Positions 32,268 to 40,955 of a stretch of 64,000 bases of DNA are shown here, piece by piece. The notes below the pieces were generated by a model. It had not been told where the DNA came from, made no database searches, and saw nothing but the letters and a program-made list of their open reading frames with translations. The position numbers and the translations under genes were made by a program. The stretch is from Serripes groenlandicus (Eukaryota > Mollusca > Bivalvia > Cardiida > Cardiidae): contig JASEVX010000097.1 of the NCBI GenBank assembly GCA_031761405.1, positions 435,289 through 499,288 on the forward strand. Reading direction: 5' to 3'. The number at the start of each line of letters is the position of its first letter. Position 1 is the stretch's first letter.

Positions 32268-32991
32268 GGAGGAGGAGGAGGAGGAGGAGGAGGAGGATGA
32301 TACTGACGATGATGATTATGATGATGATTCTGATGATTCTGATGATTCTGATTCGTATGCTAACAAAGATGTCAATGCCGATTACGATATTAATGATGAT
32401 AAACATGTATAGTAGAGCTTGCTATACATTCAATTTTAAAGTGAGTTAACGTTAATCCTTTCCCTCATACGACAATTCTGCAGCAGACGACTTTGAACGT
32501 ATTTTGTCAAAACATAGAGAAAATCTCCATAATTGAATGGATAACCTATGACAAAAAGTGTAAAACATTGTGGCAAAAGGAGAAATTGCACGTTCTGTGC
32601 AATTTCTTCTTTTGTCACTATGTTTTCAAAAAACCGTCTGCTATAGAGGCGTCAGAAAGCGTCTATATGAGGGAAAGTGTTAAACTAATACTTCCATTTC
32701 ACATGGCTTTCAGTCGACTGTCTATCACCACCGAGATGGAACAAAAGGCCATTCTCTACATATGATAGGGATAACGACCATGATGACCGTAATTGTGCCC
32801 AGATATACAAGGGGGCGTGGTGGTTCGAAGCATGTCACTGCGGTCATCTCAATGGTGAATACCTAGATGGGGCCGTGCCCGCCAGTCAACATTCCCATGG
32901 AATGGAATGGGGCCACGGAAGCTTTTCTTACAAGGAATCCATGATGATGCTCCGGTCGGTTGGACAACTCAGTCCTGCCATAGTCGGATAA
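27314..32991 (+). CDS. Fibrinogen-related domain gene, copy A (four 3' exons)
   Basis: Secreted lectin-like FReD protein by family; molluscan members bind microbial surfaces and act in innate immunity. Exons: 27314-27477, 29397-29493, 30167-30331, 32714-32991, joined by AG acceptors and GT donors in phases 1 (entry), 0, 1, 1. They encode 234 residues to a TAA stop. Exon 1 has the domain opening ECSDL...GVYTIYPF and AYCYHSG. Exon 2 has [16 protein letters not shown] and [14 protein letters not shown]. Exon 3 has [10 protein letters not shown] and [15 protein letters not shown]. Exon 4 has the calcium-site segment STYDRDND, then [25 protein letters not shown] and [11 protein letters not shown]. 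This is a full fibrinogen C-terminal domain. No start codon: a 5' exon with a signal peptide must lie upstream and was not found. Compared with copies B and C, exon 1 begins three codons earlier and is the most divergent. All frames are open, so the copy may be functional. Confidence 0.82.
27588..27755 (-). mobile_element. SINE family C copy in intron 1 of FReD copy A
   Basis: On the minus strand: a tRNA-like head with TTAGCGTCGGGGATTTGAAA and GGGTTCGATCCCC, then GCGGCACGATG, CTAGCCTAGTACTGG, TTTACCCAGGGATCATGAAT and the tail GTGATATAACTGAAAT...GCGGCGTAAAACCCC. Confidence 0.75.
28832..29085 (+). mobile_element. SINE family B copy in intron 1 of FReD copy A
   Basis: Head with GATCAGGGGTGTAATTGTAG and GGGTTCGTTCACCGACC, body GTCATACCAAAGCATTTG and TAGCATTACGAGTGCG, tail AGGAAACGCCGTGA...TTGTTGAGAGCGGC. 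A family B SINE stands at the matching place in copy C (57,505-57,740), following the same unique text (GGCTTACT...GACTAT...GACCAGATCAGGGG), and is absent from copy B. Confidence 0.7.
29583..29875 (+). mobile_element. SINE family A copy in intron 2 of FReD copy A
   Basis: Head GAAGCTCAGTTGGTAGCGAC and GTTATGATTTCGAACGC, body GCGTTTGACAAAGGTAAATG, ACCAATGGGCTAACA, GTGTGGAGTACTAGTGTGAG, tail GCCGCCATGATATGACCGG...GGCGCTAAGC. A related copy sits at the same position in copy C (57,000-57,272). Confidence 0.75.
29930..30150 (+). mobile_element. SINE family B copy abutting FReD exon 3 (copy A)
   Basis: Head CCGCATCGGTGGCACAGATG and GCGCGTTCGATCCCCGG, body TTTCATACCAAAG and TTGGCGCTCAGAATTGTGGG, tail CTCCGTGATATGACTGAAAT...AAGCGGCGATAAAC. 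It ends only about 17-30 bases before the exon 3 acceptor. The same arrangement exists in copy C. Confidence 0.75.
30332..30403 (+). repeat. One extra exon-3-derived unit after exon 3 (copy A)
   Basis: Directly after the donor, the intron reads AAGATCGCACATGGTCACGA, GATTATAACCCTACTGTCGC and TAACTTCTCGGGA. This is a diverged copy of the exon's own end (ACGATCGCTGACGAACTCGA, GATTATCGTCTAACAGTGGC, CAACTACTCGGGA). It is the single-copy counterpart of the array in copy C and ends in a poly-G run. Confidence 0.75.
30404..30439 (+). repeat. Poly-G run of 36
   Basis: An uninterrupted run of G follows GGGAA in intron 3 of copy A. Its true length may be misassembled. On the transcribed strand's RNA it would be G-rich and able to form quadruplexes. 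Confidence 0.85.
30440..31940. other. Intron 3 of FReD copy A, unassigned part
   Basis: AT-rich intronic sequence with no match to the other two copies that I can see by eye. Nothing coding. Confidence 0.35.
31941..32405 (+). repeat. GAT-rich triplet microsatellite in intron 3 of FReD copy A
   Basis: Long GAT tract with interspersed GCT and GAG runs, followed by TAGTAGAGCTTGCTATACAT and ATTCAATTTTAAAGTGAG. The same flank follows the microsatellite of copy B. Open frames across it (poly-Asp, poly-Met and poly-Ile) are composition artefacts. Confidence 0.9.
32452..32683. mobile_element. MITE family E, near-complete palindrome, in intron 3 of copy A
   Basis: From TTAATCCTTTCCCTCATACG to GAGGGAAAGTGTTAA. 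Arms hold CTGCAGCAGACGACTTTG versus CGTCTGCTATAGAGGCG, and AAACATTGTGGCAAAAGGAG versus CTTCTTTTGTCACTATGTTT. The centre is AAATTGCACGTTCTGTGCAA. It lies 30 bases before the exon 4 acceptor. Confidence 0.8.
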
Positions 32992-33006
32992 TCGGATCGT
33001 TTTTCC

Positions 33007-33453
33007 TTAACCCTTTCCCACGTACACTTAGCAAACCGAAGTTACATGTAAATGAAAGGTTGATCAAGGAATAAAATTATAAAGAAAAGATTTTGATAAT
33101 AGAAGAAATTGCTCGTGATGAGCAACTCTGTCTTGCTACAATGTTTTCAAAAGTCGTCTGCTATATCGAGGGCTTGGCGTGAAACGGTTGTAACTAAACA
33201 CCTATTTTGAAAACCCTGGTTTAGGGGCAATTTTGACCCATTTGTAAACAATGCAATTTAGATGACATTGCTCAGAACGAGCAATGGCGCCTAAATTTCC
33301 ATTGTTTACCAAGACAAAGGATTTAACGCTTATAAAGACTTCATGGCGAGGTGATTAACCTTGGTAAAAAAAATACCAATTTTAGTTACAACCGTTTCAC
33401 GCCAAACCCTCGATATATGTGACACAATGCATTTGCATGTCGGGAAGGATTAA
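33007..33453. mobile_element. MITE family E downstream of FReD copy A, holding a family F insertion
   Basis: TTAACCCTTTCCCACGTACA at 33,007 and GGGAAGGATTAA near 33,453 are the two ends. GAAATTGCTCGTGATGAGCA is the centre and AAAAGTCGTCTGCTATA leads into the insertion at 33,166. The same MITE stands at the same distance after copies B and C, so it was present before the gene duplicated. Confidence 0.75.
33166..33413 (+). mobile_element. Palindromic MITE family F, 248 bp, TA target duplication
   Basis: Ends TCGAGGGCTTGGCGTGAAAC and GTTTCACGCCAAACCCTCGA are inverted repeats continuing through GGTTGTAACTAAA. The centre is CATTGCTCAGAACGAGCAAT. TA stands on both sides (33,164-33,165 and 33,414-33,415). 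The empty site survives after copy B (about 46,702): GTCTGCTATATATGGGACAC. TA duplication fits Tc1/mariner-type mobilisation, not proven. Confidence 0.88.
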
Positions 33454-33599
33454 ACATTGGGACTGCGTCATTGTACAAGGGATCCTGTTGCTATAATTCA
33501 AAAAAATATTTCGTCAAAAGTTAGTCTCTTATCCGACTGTAGGCGAGTATTAAAAACTCTGGCAAAACTGTGCATTTGCAAGGGTTCTTCCCTCTCTTC

Positions 33600-33975
33600 A
33601 TTATTCGTATTAACTACGGGGTACCATAACACACCTATATGTACGTATTCGAGGTTTCGAACCAGTCTGCACTATTCGTATTAACTACGGGGTATACCAT
33701 CACACACATATGTACGTATTCGAGGTTTCGAACCAGTCTGCACTATTCGTATTAACTACGGGGTACCATCACACACCTATATGTACGTATTCGATTTTTC
33801 GAACCAGTCTGCACTATTCGTATTAACTACGGGGTATACCATCACACACATATGTACGTATTCGAGGTTTCGAACCAGTCTGCACTATTCGTATTAACTA
33901 CGGGGTACCATCACACACCTATATGTACGTATTCGAGGTTTCAAACCAATCTGCACTATTCGTATTAACTATGGG
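33600..33975 (+). repeat. 71-bp tandem repeat, ~5.3 copies
   Basis: The landmark TATTCGTATTAACTACGGGG starts at 33602, 33673, 33744, 33815, 33886 and 33957, an exact 71-base period. Units contain ACCATCACACACCTATATGT, ACGTATTCGAGGTTTCGAAC and CAGTCTGCAC. Downstream of copy C (53,450-53,600) only two diverged units are present (GGGATACCATCACATCTGAC), so the array expanded after the A/C split. Confidence 0.85.
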
Positions 33976-34084
33976 GTACCATCCAAACTAACCTAGACTA
34001 TCGTTTTATGCTTTGAACTTAAGCTGCAATTGAAAACAGGAATTTAAACCACTGTTGAAACAACGTCAATATATCATTTTCTTA

Positions 34085-34215
34085 TTCTATAATCCCCGGT
34101 CGGGGTCGTAATAGAAGTATTTAAACGTGGTACAAATGGTTTCCTTCATTAGCGCTTAACGTAGCGGGGATTAATTTCACGACTGATGCGTCTGTGTGAT
34201 GATAAATTATACCGG
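34085..34215 (+). mobile_element. SINE family B fragment, shared with copy C flank
   Basis: ATCCCCGGTCGGGGTCG, GTGGTACAAATGGTTTCC, TTAGCGCTTAACGTAGCGGG, TTTCACGACTGATGCGTCTG and AAATTATACCGGTAG, then the unique text GTAGGTGTTTGAAGTAAGC. The flank of copy C at 53,262-53,400 reads the same on the minus strand, including the following unique text. Confidence 0.7.
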
Positions 34216-34309
34216 TAGTAGGTGTTTGAAGTAAGCCCGGAGTTGGTCATTGGTACTTGGCACTTGGTTATTCAATCTACTGCCGTGACAATTAGTAGGA
34301 ATCCGCCGT

Positions 34310-34505
34310 TGCCAAGTGGTCAGCGTCGGGGATCTGAAACTGGCCACCTAATGATCGATCCTCAGTCCCGACAGTCATGGTTAAGTGTCGTTGGGCACTG
34401 CACATTTTCAAGCCTAGGACCGGTTAGTTTACCCAGGGATAGTTAATAAGTGAACTGTGGCCGTGGTACAGCTAAAATATTGTTCAAAATGTCGTAAAAC
34501 CAAAA
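34310..34505 (+). mobile_element. SINE family C copy, shared with copy C flank
   Basis: Head GAATCCGCCGTTGCCAAGTG, GTCAGCGTCGGGGATCTGAA; body CAAGCCTAGGACCGGTTAG, TTTACCCAGGGATAG; tail GTGGTACAGCTAAAATATTG...GTCGTAAAACCAAAATATA. Its counterpart is at 52,978-53,170 (-). Confidence 0.75.
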
Positions 34506-34807
34506 TATATATAAAAAACCCAGCCAGCTGGTAGTTGGGAGTCTGCCATACTGCAATATAACAAATACCCATCCAACTATCAAATACGTTTTCAACGAAT
34601 AGCAAAAAATCGTGAATTTACTTGCCAATTGTTAATATCCAGTTGGGCAATCGAACTCGAAGCTACGGGCAAAAAACACCCAGTTTATTGTTCATTTAAC
34701 AAAAATACAAAACGCGATCAACTACCACATGTGAATTCCCAGCCAGTAATTGGGCATTCATAATTAAGCAATAGATCGAATTCACTGCCACAAGCATATA
34801 TCCAAGC

Positions 34808-35150
34808 CAGGGGCGTAGCTCCCTTTAGGCACTGTAGGCACGTGCCTACACATTTTTTCTAAAAATGCCCCCAAAATGCAGCTGCGGCGATACACATCTG
34901 CGTAATGTATCGACCAGATCAGCCTGCGCTGTCCGCGCAGACTGATCTGGCCGATACATTCCGTCTCAGGGGGAATAGAAAGAGTAGTGATTCCTGAAAC
35001 AGAAAATCCACAGGAAGCGAAAAGTGTATATCCGGGTACGCCTGTGTGCCATGCTTAGGCTGATCCGGGTCGATACTTTACGCAGAGTCCACAATGTTGA
35101 TTTTCTCACGAGACGGCCTACACATTGATTATTGCCAAGCTACGCCCCTG
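34808..35150. mobile_element. CAGGGGCGTAGC-ended DNA element with nested MITE D
   Basis: The ends CAGGGGCGTAGC and GCTACGCCCCTG are inverted repeats. CAAGC stands directly outside both, a possible 5-base duplication. CAGGGGCG ends are common in hAT-like non-autonomous elements, but 8-base duplications are expected for hAT, so the class is open. GCCTACACATT occurs on both sides of the family D copy inside, marking the nested insertion. Confidence 0.6.
34897..35118. mobile_element. MITE family D copy nested in another element
   Basis: Contains CTGCGTAATGTATCGACCAG, ATCAGCCTGCGCTGTCCGCG, CATTCCGTCTCAGGGGGAAT, GATTCCTGAAACAG, AATCCACAGGAAGCGAAAAG and the right end GCAGAGTCCACAATGTTGAT...CGAGACGGCC. 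The left terminal arm is missing. Confidence 0.7.
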
Positions 35151-35444
35151 CAAGCACTTAGCAAACAATAATACAACACGAAGTCGAACTGCAAACTTCT
35201 ACTGCTACATGTTATTTCCCACCCAGCTAGTAATTGATATTCTACATTAAACAACAGGGCAAATTGACTTTCATGGTAAAATACCAACTATCATTTAGTT
35301 ATTCAACAAACAAGCCAAAGCGCTGTTCAGCCTCATTTTTCACGCGCACGTATTTGTCAGATATGTGAGGAATACGTGCCCGAACCTATTTGTTTCCTGA
35401 CTTTCTTTTAGCAATATTTCACAAATCAGTATTTCCAAGCAATT

Positions 35445-35590
35445 GGCGACTTTTCCACATACACTGTTAACTTACGTATTGATTTTAGTCAAACTTTGGA
35501 ATGTCAGAATGAATGTTGGTCAAGCTTGAAATTGAACTCACAATCCCTGGTTTGACAGCCAACGTCGCTGCCGAATAAGCTACCGGTAAA
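35445..35590 (-). mobile_element. SINE family A fragment
   Basis: The minus strand gives the head GGTAGCTTATTCGGCAGCGA and GTGAGTTCAATTTCAAGC, then TCATTCTGACATTCCAAAG. The body is broken off after about 140 bases. Confidence 0.55.
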
Positions 35591-35599
35591 TGATTAACC

Positions 35600-36280
35600 A
35601 ATCGTCAGATCCAATATACGGACAGGGAAATATTTTTGACTGATTTCATTGAGATTACAATATTACTAAATGACATCTCAAAGAATGAATCGTGGAGCTC
35701 TTGGTGGAATGTCAAGTTACGCTCGTTCGTATAGATATGTTGACCGTCTATTTCATATAGTCTTTGCGTCAGCTTATCAAATTGTAGCTTTAGAACTCGG
35801 TTGGTATTAACATGGGAGATAACCCATGTAAATAAACGAGATAAGTAAGTAAGTAGGTAAATCATTTAGTTCAGTGACATGTGTACAAATGAATTCAATA
35901 CATATATACAAAAACATATAAATAAATACACCCGGCCCGTAGGACCAAAAAGCGTTGATAGCCGAGTGCTCCGATTGTAAACAAAGTAACCATTTTGATA
36001 GCCAAACTGAACTATGGTTGTATCGTGCGATTTCCATGGACAGAAAAACAAACTGCTGATGCATATTTAAATGTATAGGGTCAACTCGAGACAAGTTTTT
36101 ATGATCCAGTATACAGACAGCAAAATATAATGGTCTGATTTCATTGTGACGACAATCGTACTAAATGACATCTCAATGAATGAATCGCGAAGCTGATGGT
36201 GGAATGTATTTATTGCTTTGTATAAACTAATAACGCTATGCTTGATTTCTTCAACCAAACTTTAAACAGGACTTTTTATA
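35600..36280 (+). other. Two orphan copies of FReD intron-1 sequence
   Basis: TGATTTCATTGAGATTACAA, ACTAAATGACATCTCAAAGA and GAATCGTGGAGCTCTTGGTG (about 35,638-35,710) recur at about 36,137-36,205 (TGATTTCATTGTGACGACAA, GAATCGCGAAGCTGATGGTG). Around 36,005-36,070, GTTGTATCGTGCGATTTCCA, GGACAGAAAAACAAAC and GGTCAACTCGAG match intron 1 of copies A-C (for example 28,538-28,600). No FReD exons adjoin, so these are relics or an independent repeat that also lies in the introns. Confidence 0.45.
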
Positions 36281-36345
36281 CAGGGACGTCAATCTTGGCT
36301 GTTATCTGGGCTAGTCGAAGCCGTAAATGTGGCATCGCGTGTGCT

Positions 36346-36575
36346 TTAACCCTTTCCCTCATACGGCAATTCTGCAGCAGACGACTTTGAACGTATTTTG
36401 TCAAAACATAGAAAATCTTCATAATTGAATGGATAACCTATGACAAAAAGTGGAAAACATTGTGACAAAAGGAGAAATTGCACGTTCTGTGCAATTTCTT
36501 CTTTTGTCACTATGTTTTCCAAAGGGCGTCTGCTGCAGAGGCGTCAGAAAGCGTTTATATAAGGGAAAGGGTTAA
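36346..36575. mobile_element. MITE family E, near-complete palindrome
   Basis: TTAACCCTTTCCCTCATACG to AAGGGAAAGGGTTAA, centre AAATTGCACGTTCTGTGCAA. It is almost base-for-base the copy at 32,452-32,683, pointing to recent activity of this subtype. Confidence 0.85.
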
Positions 36576-36804
36576 ACATTCGGTCAGTTTGCGACCTTTG
36601 TTTGTACCTTACTATACGAGAGGCCGGTCTAAAACCCGAAGCGTTTTATCTAATATTTGGAATGTTGAATCTAATACTCTTCGAACTAAATCATCAATGG
36701 ATTTTCAATGACATTTTATGGTTTTGGGACACGTGGAATGTGAGAAGACAAATTCCTGCTAAGATGCAACAGCATAGTTTAAACCTTTCATTAATTATTA
36801 ACCG

Positions 36805-37045
36805 TAGTCTCTGTGTAATAGTTAAGGAATCCGCTTAGGGAACAGGAGACCATAGTTCGATCCCCAGTCGGGTAGACTTTTCAAATGGTGACTGTGTCTC
36901 CCCTCCATGTCGCTAAGGTGGGTTTCGGGGATAGAATTACGACTGATGCATCGGTGTCAGGAAAAATTATACCTGTAATTTTGGTAATTTACTCAGGAAT
37001 CTCCGTGATATAACGGAATTATGTTGAAGGCGGAGTACACAAAAT
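36805..37045 (+). mobile_element. SINE family B copy
   Basis: Head TCTCTGTGTAATAGTTAAGG and CATAGTTCGATCCCCAGTCG, body TCAAATGGTGACTGTGTCTC, AGAATTACGACTGATGCATC, tail CAGGAATCTCCGTGATATAA...TTGAAGGCGGAGTACAC. Confidence 0.75.
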
Positions 37046-37339
37046 TAATTACTCTTTATTTTAATGAGTTTATATTTGTTTCTTTAACTCTCCGATGCCG
37101 TGTCCAATTACAGCTATATTGTCACCCTATCGTTCACGCTAGTTTCGTACACAGGGTCTTTTGCATTCTTTTCAATTACACTTTAATTTACAATCACACA
37201 ACAAGAGACCGGTGAGTACCATGTATGCTTTCCAGTCCCAGCTTTTGATTATAAGGGATATTTAACATATAGTATCACAATAGGAAACAAAATTCAATTG
37301 TCCGTATACATTTCGACAGGGCCATCCAATACGTAGACT

Positions 37340-37500
37340 CCTCGGCCGGGTATCTTACCAAATACTTTACAAATGGTACTAGTGGCTGATCTCCCTGGCG
37401 CTCAGGGTTGTGGGACAAGCATTACGATTAACGCCGTCGTGACACTGAAATATTGTTGAATACGGCATAAAACACCAAATAATCAATCAATCAATCAACA
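37340..37500 (+). mobile_element. SINE family B, 5'-truncated
   Basis: TACCAAATACTTTACAAATG, CCCTGGCGCTCAGGGTTGTG, AGCATTACGATTAACGCCGT, then GTGACACTGAAATATTGTTG, ACGGCATAAAACACC and the CAATCAATCAATC end. Part of the middle is deleted. Confidence 0.7.
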
Positions 37501-37564
37501 ATACGTGGACTAACATATATTGAAGACGTGTTAGCAAGGCCTAAATCCCCCCGGAGAATCATGT

Positions 37565-37690
37565 CAAGTATACCATCTTAGTATGTAGTGATTTTAACCG
37601 TTTGCCTGATTTGATCGTAAAGTATCGTCTATATGTTACCTTTTCTCAAATACATACAGATAATCTTCTACAGATGGCTCTGAAAACATC
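37565..37690 (+). repeat. Dispersed repeat, second copy of 20,605-20,755
   Basis: TCTTAGTATGTAGTGATTTT, AAAGTATCGTCTATATGTTA and ATACATACAGATAATCTTCT match the earlier copy in order and direction. Confidence 0.5.
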
Positions 37691-38795
37691 AAAGAGAAAA
37701 AGAGAGGAAAGTCACTACAATGCTTGCTCACTTTAGTACCAATTTCGACTATGCTTCATTATTTTGGTATCATGGTTGGTTTAGGTTAGTAATGGAGAGA
37801 CAAGCTGCAGGTTACTTAAACTAATTTAACTAAGTTTTGTTTTTAGCTTAGAAGAACACCGATCTCAAATTAGAAATGACCATTTTATAGCTGTCAGTGT
37901 TGACATGTCAGTAAACGAGTCGAGAATATGACACGTTGTCACTTCTGTTGTAACACTACATCAGAATTGGTTCCGGGTCGTAATATCCGAAAATAGACCC
38001 TTTTGAAATTTTGAAGTAGCACTTCTCCTGCTCTGTTTCATTGAAAAGTAAAGTCAGAGAGTTTTATATATAATTTTCTTTTCATCTTTAGCATTCCTGT
38101 TTCATTTATGGGCATGTATGTGTATATACTGCAGGACTATTTTGTGCTGCGGCATGCTTAGAATGTTAAATTTCGATGCAGTGCTGTGAAGGCTTCCAAC
38201 CAGACTTTTTCACCGTTGATATGTACGACTAGCAAACAAATAAATAAACCCTGTTTGTTTGAATTTGTTTTGCTAATGTGGGACCAGTGAATGAACAATT
38301 CAAAACTAGAGCAAAAAAAAGAAAAGACCATTGAATTATAGATAAAGATCACCAGAGATAAGAAAACACCCATATTCACTCTATATTAAATTGACCAAAA
38401 TGTCACAGGTGTCATTCCTTCTTTAGAATGGGTCCTCCCTCGACTCTGTTCAAATACAATAACGAAGATATAGTGTACATGGATCCTATATACTTCCCAA
38501 GGTGAAAAGTTTGGTTAACCATTATTATCGTTCTTGGAATACTGTCTTTGGAGCAGACCATCAGCATACAGTATAGATATATTTTAACACTGGTCGTATT
38601 TAAAAGGGCAACAAATGACCATTTTCTCCAAGCTTAGTTGTGATGTTTGCAACTAGTCAGTTATTGTTTTAAGGAAAGCGTCGTTATTTGTTTTGTCTTC
38701 TACTCCGTCTTAAGTATCAGTTTAATGTATTTATTGAATTTTCATATTTTACGATTATTGGTATAAGTTCGAACAATTTCAGTCGTACTTTAAAA
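37690..38795. other. Unassigned sequence
   Basis: No supported gene or repeat in about 1.1 kb. Frames are short. Confidence 0.35.
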
Positions 38796-38796
38796 A

Positions 38797-39012
38797 TTAA
38801 CTCTTTACTTTCAGCGCCAAATTGTTTTAATATACTTTTCTCTGTTCAAAATAGGGCGTCTCCATCTCTCATGTAATAAGATTTTTGTAATTGTTTTGTA
38901 ACTAAACGGCAAACACTGTTGATTTGATGTAAGACAGCTCGTTACGAGCTGACTCATCTGAAAACAGCATTGTTTGCAAAAACCGCAATATTGCCATTAG
39001 TGCTAAAAGAGA
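38797..39012. mobile_element. MITE family G copy
   Basis: TTAACTCTTTACTTTCAGCG at the left, AAGACAGCTCGTTACGAGCT in the centre, GCATTGTTTGCAAAAACCGC at the right. The right terminus is decayed (ATTAGTGCTAAAAGAGAT). Confidence 0.65.
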
Positions 39013-39180
39013 TACGCCACTTGATGTAAGGCAATCATCAGCAAGGACCATAATGGATATAAGGGATTGATTTCCACTTTTTGTGTTATCTATACTTTTT
39101 GATGAACCTGACATAGTTTATTATTCACGGTCATTGAACTTAGTATTGTAAATATATGACTTAAACGAAAATAAATTATT

Positions 39181-39233
39181 ATATTAATTAATATTAATAT
39201 CATTATTATTATTATTATTATTATTACTATTTT
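39181..39233. repeat. ATT microsatellite
   Basis: ATTAATATT runs into about nine ATT triplets, then TACTATTTTTAG. Confidence 0.8.
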
Positions 39234-39264
39234 TAGCCGTGATAGCTCAATTGGCCTCTTTGAA

Positions 39265-39420
39265 TCCGCTGTGGCCGAGTGGTCAGCTTTGGTAATTTAG
39301 TACCGGGCGTCCCGTGTTCAATCCCCAGTAGCGGCGCAACGGTTATGTTTGATTGCTCTTGTGCAAGACACATTGCCTAGCCTAGTACTGGTCTATTTAA
39401 ACTGGCTGCAAATACGGATA
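39265..39420 (+). mobile_element. SINE family C, 3'-truncated
   Basis: Head GAATCCGCTGTGGCCGAGTG, GTCAGC and GTGTTCAATCCCCAGTAGCG; body TTGCCTAGCCTAGTACTGG. It lacks the common tail. Confidence 0.65.
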
Positions 39421-39594
39421 GTACTTTTAAACAAGAAGATTTTTAAAGTTTGTGCATTTTCTACCCTTTCTGATGACACAGCCACCAAAGTTATGAATTT
39501 AATTTAAATCCTTGATTTTTTTTAATAACGACCCAGTGTTTTAAGATGAGATAAGGTTTTAAGAGATTTTTGACGACGTACGAGGAACGACGGT

Positions 39595-39835
39595 TTAATT
39601 GATTGTTAGGGGTTTTGCGCCACTTTCGACCATTGTTCAGTTATACCACGGTGTTTCCCGGAAAAGTTAGCAGTACTACTGGTTCATTTATCCTGACATC
39701 AGCCAGTCAGTCGTAATGCTATTCCCGCAACCCTGAGCGCAACGGAAGTCAGCCTTTCCTACAATATTAAAAGTCTTTGGTATGAGCCGGCCGGGGATCG
39801 AACCCACGACATCCCGCACCCGAGGTGACAGACAC
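39595..39835 (-). mobile_element. SINE family B copy, nearly complete
   Basis: On the minus strand: head with GTCGTGGGTTCGATCCCCGG, CTCATACCAAAGACTTTTAA, CCGTTGCGCTCAGGGTTGCG, AGCATTACGACTGACTGGCT, ACCAGTAGTACTGCTAAC, GGGAAACACCGTGGTATAAC, and the tail end with CAATCAATT. Confidence 0.8.
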
Positions 39836-39950
39836 AGTCTGATCACAAAAGCTCACATATAGTACTTCTTGTTAATGTGGGCCAAAATAAAAGACAATTC
39901 AATGTCCTCCTTATTGACATGGATAATTGAACATAGTAACCTACTATATG

Positions 39951-40189
39951 AGCGAGAAAATCAACATTGTGGACTCTGCGTAAAGTATCGATCCGGATCA
40001 GCACAAGCATGCCGCACAAGCTAACCAGGACATAACTCTTGTGGATGTTCTGTTTCAGGAAAAATTACCCTATACCTCTATCTCCCTGAGACGGAATGTG
40101 TCGGCCTGGAATTGCCAGCGCGGATTGCGCAGTCTCATCTGGATCGATACATTACGCAGAGTCCATACTGTTGGTTTTCTCGTGGGACG
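39951..40189. mobile_element. MITE family D copy
   Basis: GAGAAAATCAACATTGTGGA ... GGTTTTCTCGTGGGACG, with inner arms GTAAAGTATCGATCCGGATC / GATCTGGATCGATACATTAC and the core CCCTGAGACGGAATGTGTCG. Confidence 0.75.
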
Positions 40190-40775
40190 AATATGTTTAT
40201 ATTTAATATGCAGTTTCAGATCTGTGAAACTTCTCATTTTAAATGTTATTAGAATTTGAAATCTAAAATCATATTTTAGTTTGTATGGGTATTCATTGAA
40301 GTATTAAACATAAAGACATCCGCACAGTCTGATCTGGCCCTGCATTGTTCGCTAATTACTCACAGAAGTTTCTTGAATGTTGAAACTTCTTATAAGTAGT
40401 ATCTAATTGTTATGTGCTGAACTCCAGATGAAGAGCAAACTTTTGAAATGTTGAAACTTCTGATAAGCAGTATCCAATTTGGATCCTTAACACGTGTATT
40501 TATTTACAGATAATGGTTAAATACAGATAAAATGGACGTTGTTTTATACACGAGGTTCACACACGGTTCAATTATTCTTAGTTATCGCATTGTTTCTGCT
40601 GATTTCATGTGGCAGCTTCGTAATTCATTTATACTTCAGTATTGTTTTTATGAATAACGATCAAGTGATGAAGTGATTTTGAAAATGCAGCGCTGTTTTT
40701 AAAAGACATATTCGGGAAATATGTCGAGTTAAGCGATATGTTCGAGTTAAACCATATTCGACTTATCACGATACC
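40190..40775. other. Unassigned sequence with short repeated block
   Basis: GTGCTGAACTCCAGATGAAG and TGAAATGTTGAAACTTCTG near 40,415-40,460 recur at 41,925-41,975. The core TTGAATGTTGAAACTTCT also occurs at about 40,372. Nothing coding. Confidence 0.3.
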
Positions 40776-40777
40776 GG

Positions 40778-40955
40778 TGTATTTTATCTATTTGTAGTCA
40801 CGTGATATGACAGAAGGATATCAAAGAGGGGATGACATATTCTCTGAAATGACTGTCCAGTGTGTCGTCATTATCTACACTAGCTTTTTGTTGATTGAAA
40901 ATATTTCCAGATAAGTATACAACAGTATTTCTTTTCCCCGTTTCAATTTAAATGC
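40778..40955 (+). repeat. Dispersed repeat, second copy of 23,140-23,315
   Basis: See the 23-kb entry for shared blocks. This copy reads TTTATCTATTTGTAGTCACG then TGATATGACAGAAGG, with a small extra block. Confidence 0.55.

Larger units (their letters stand above)
34506..35330. repeat. Degenerate CCCAGCCAG repeat, split by a DNA element
   Basis: Blocks with CCAGCCAGCTGGTAGTTGGG, TACCCATCCAACTA, TATCCAGTTGGGCAATCGAA, TCCCAGCCAGTAATTGGGCA and CCCACCCAGCTAGTAATTG recur at roughly 100-130 bases. The series continues on both sides of the CAGGGGCG element at 34,808-35,150, which therefore inserted into it. Confidence 0.45.

Noticed and set aside
31793..32449. Long poly-Asp, poly-Met and poly-Ile frames
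   Set aside because: GAT microsatellite within intron 3 of FReD copy A. The same applies at 45,685-46,174.
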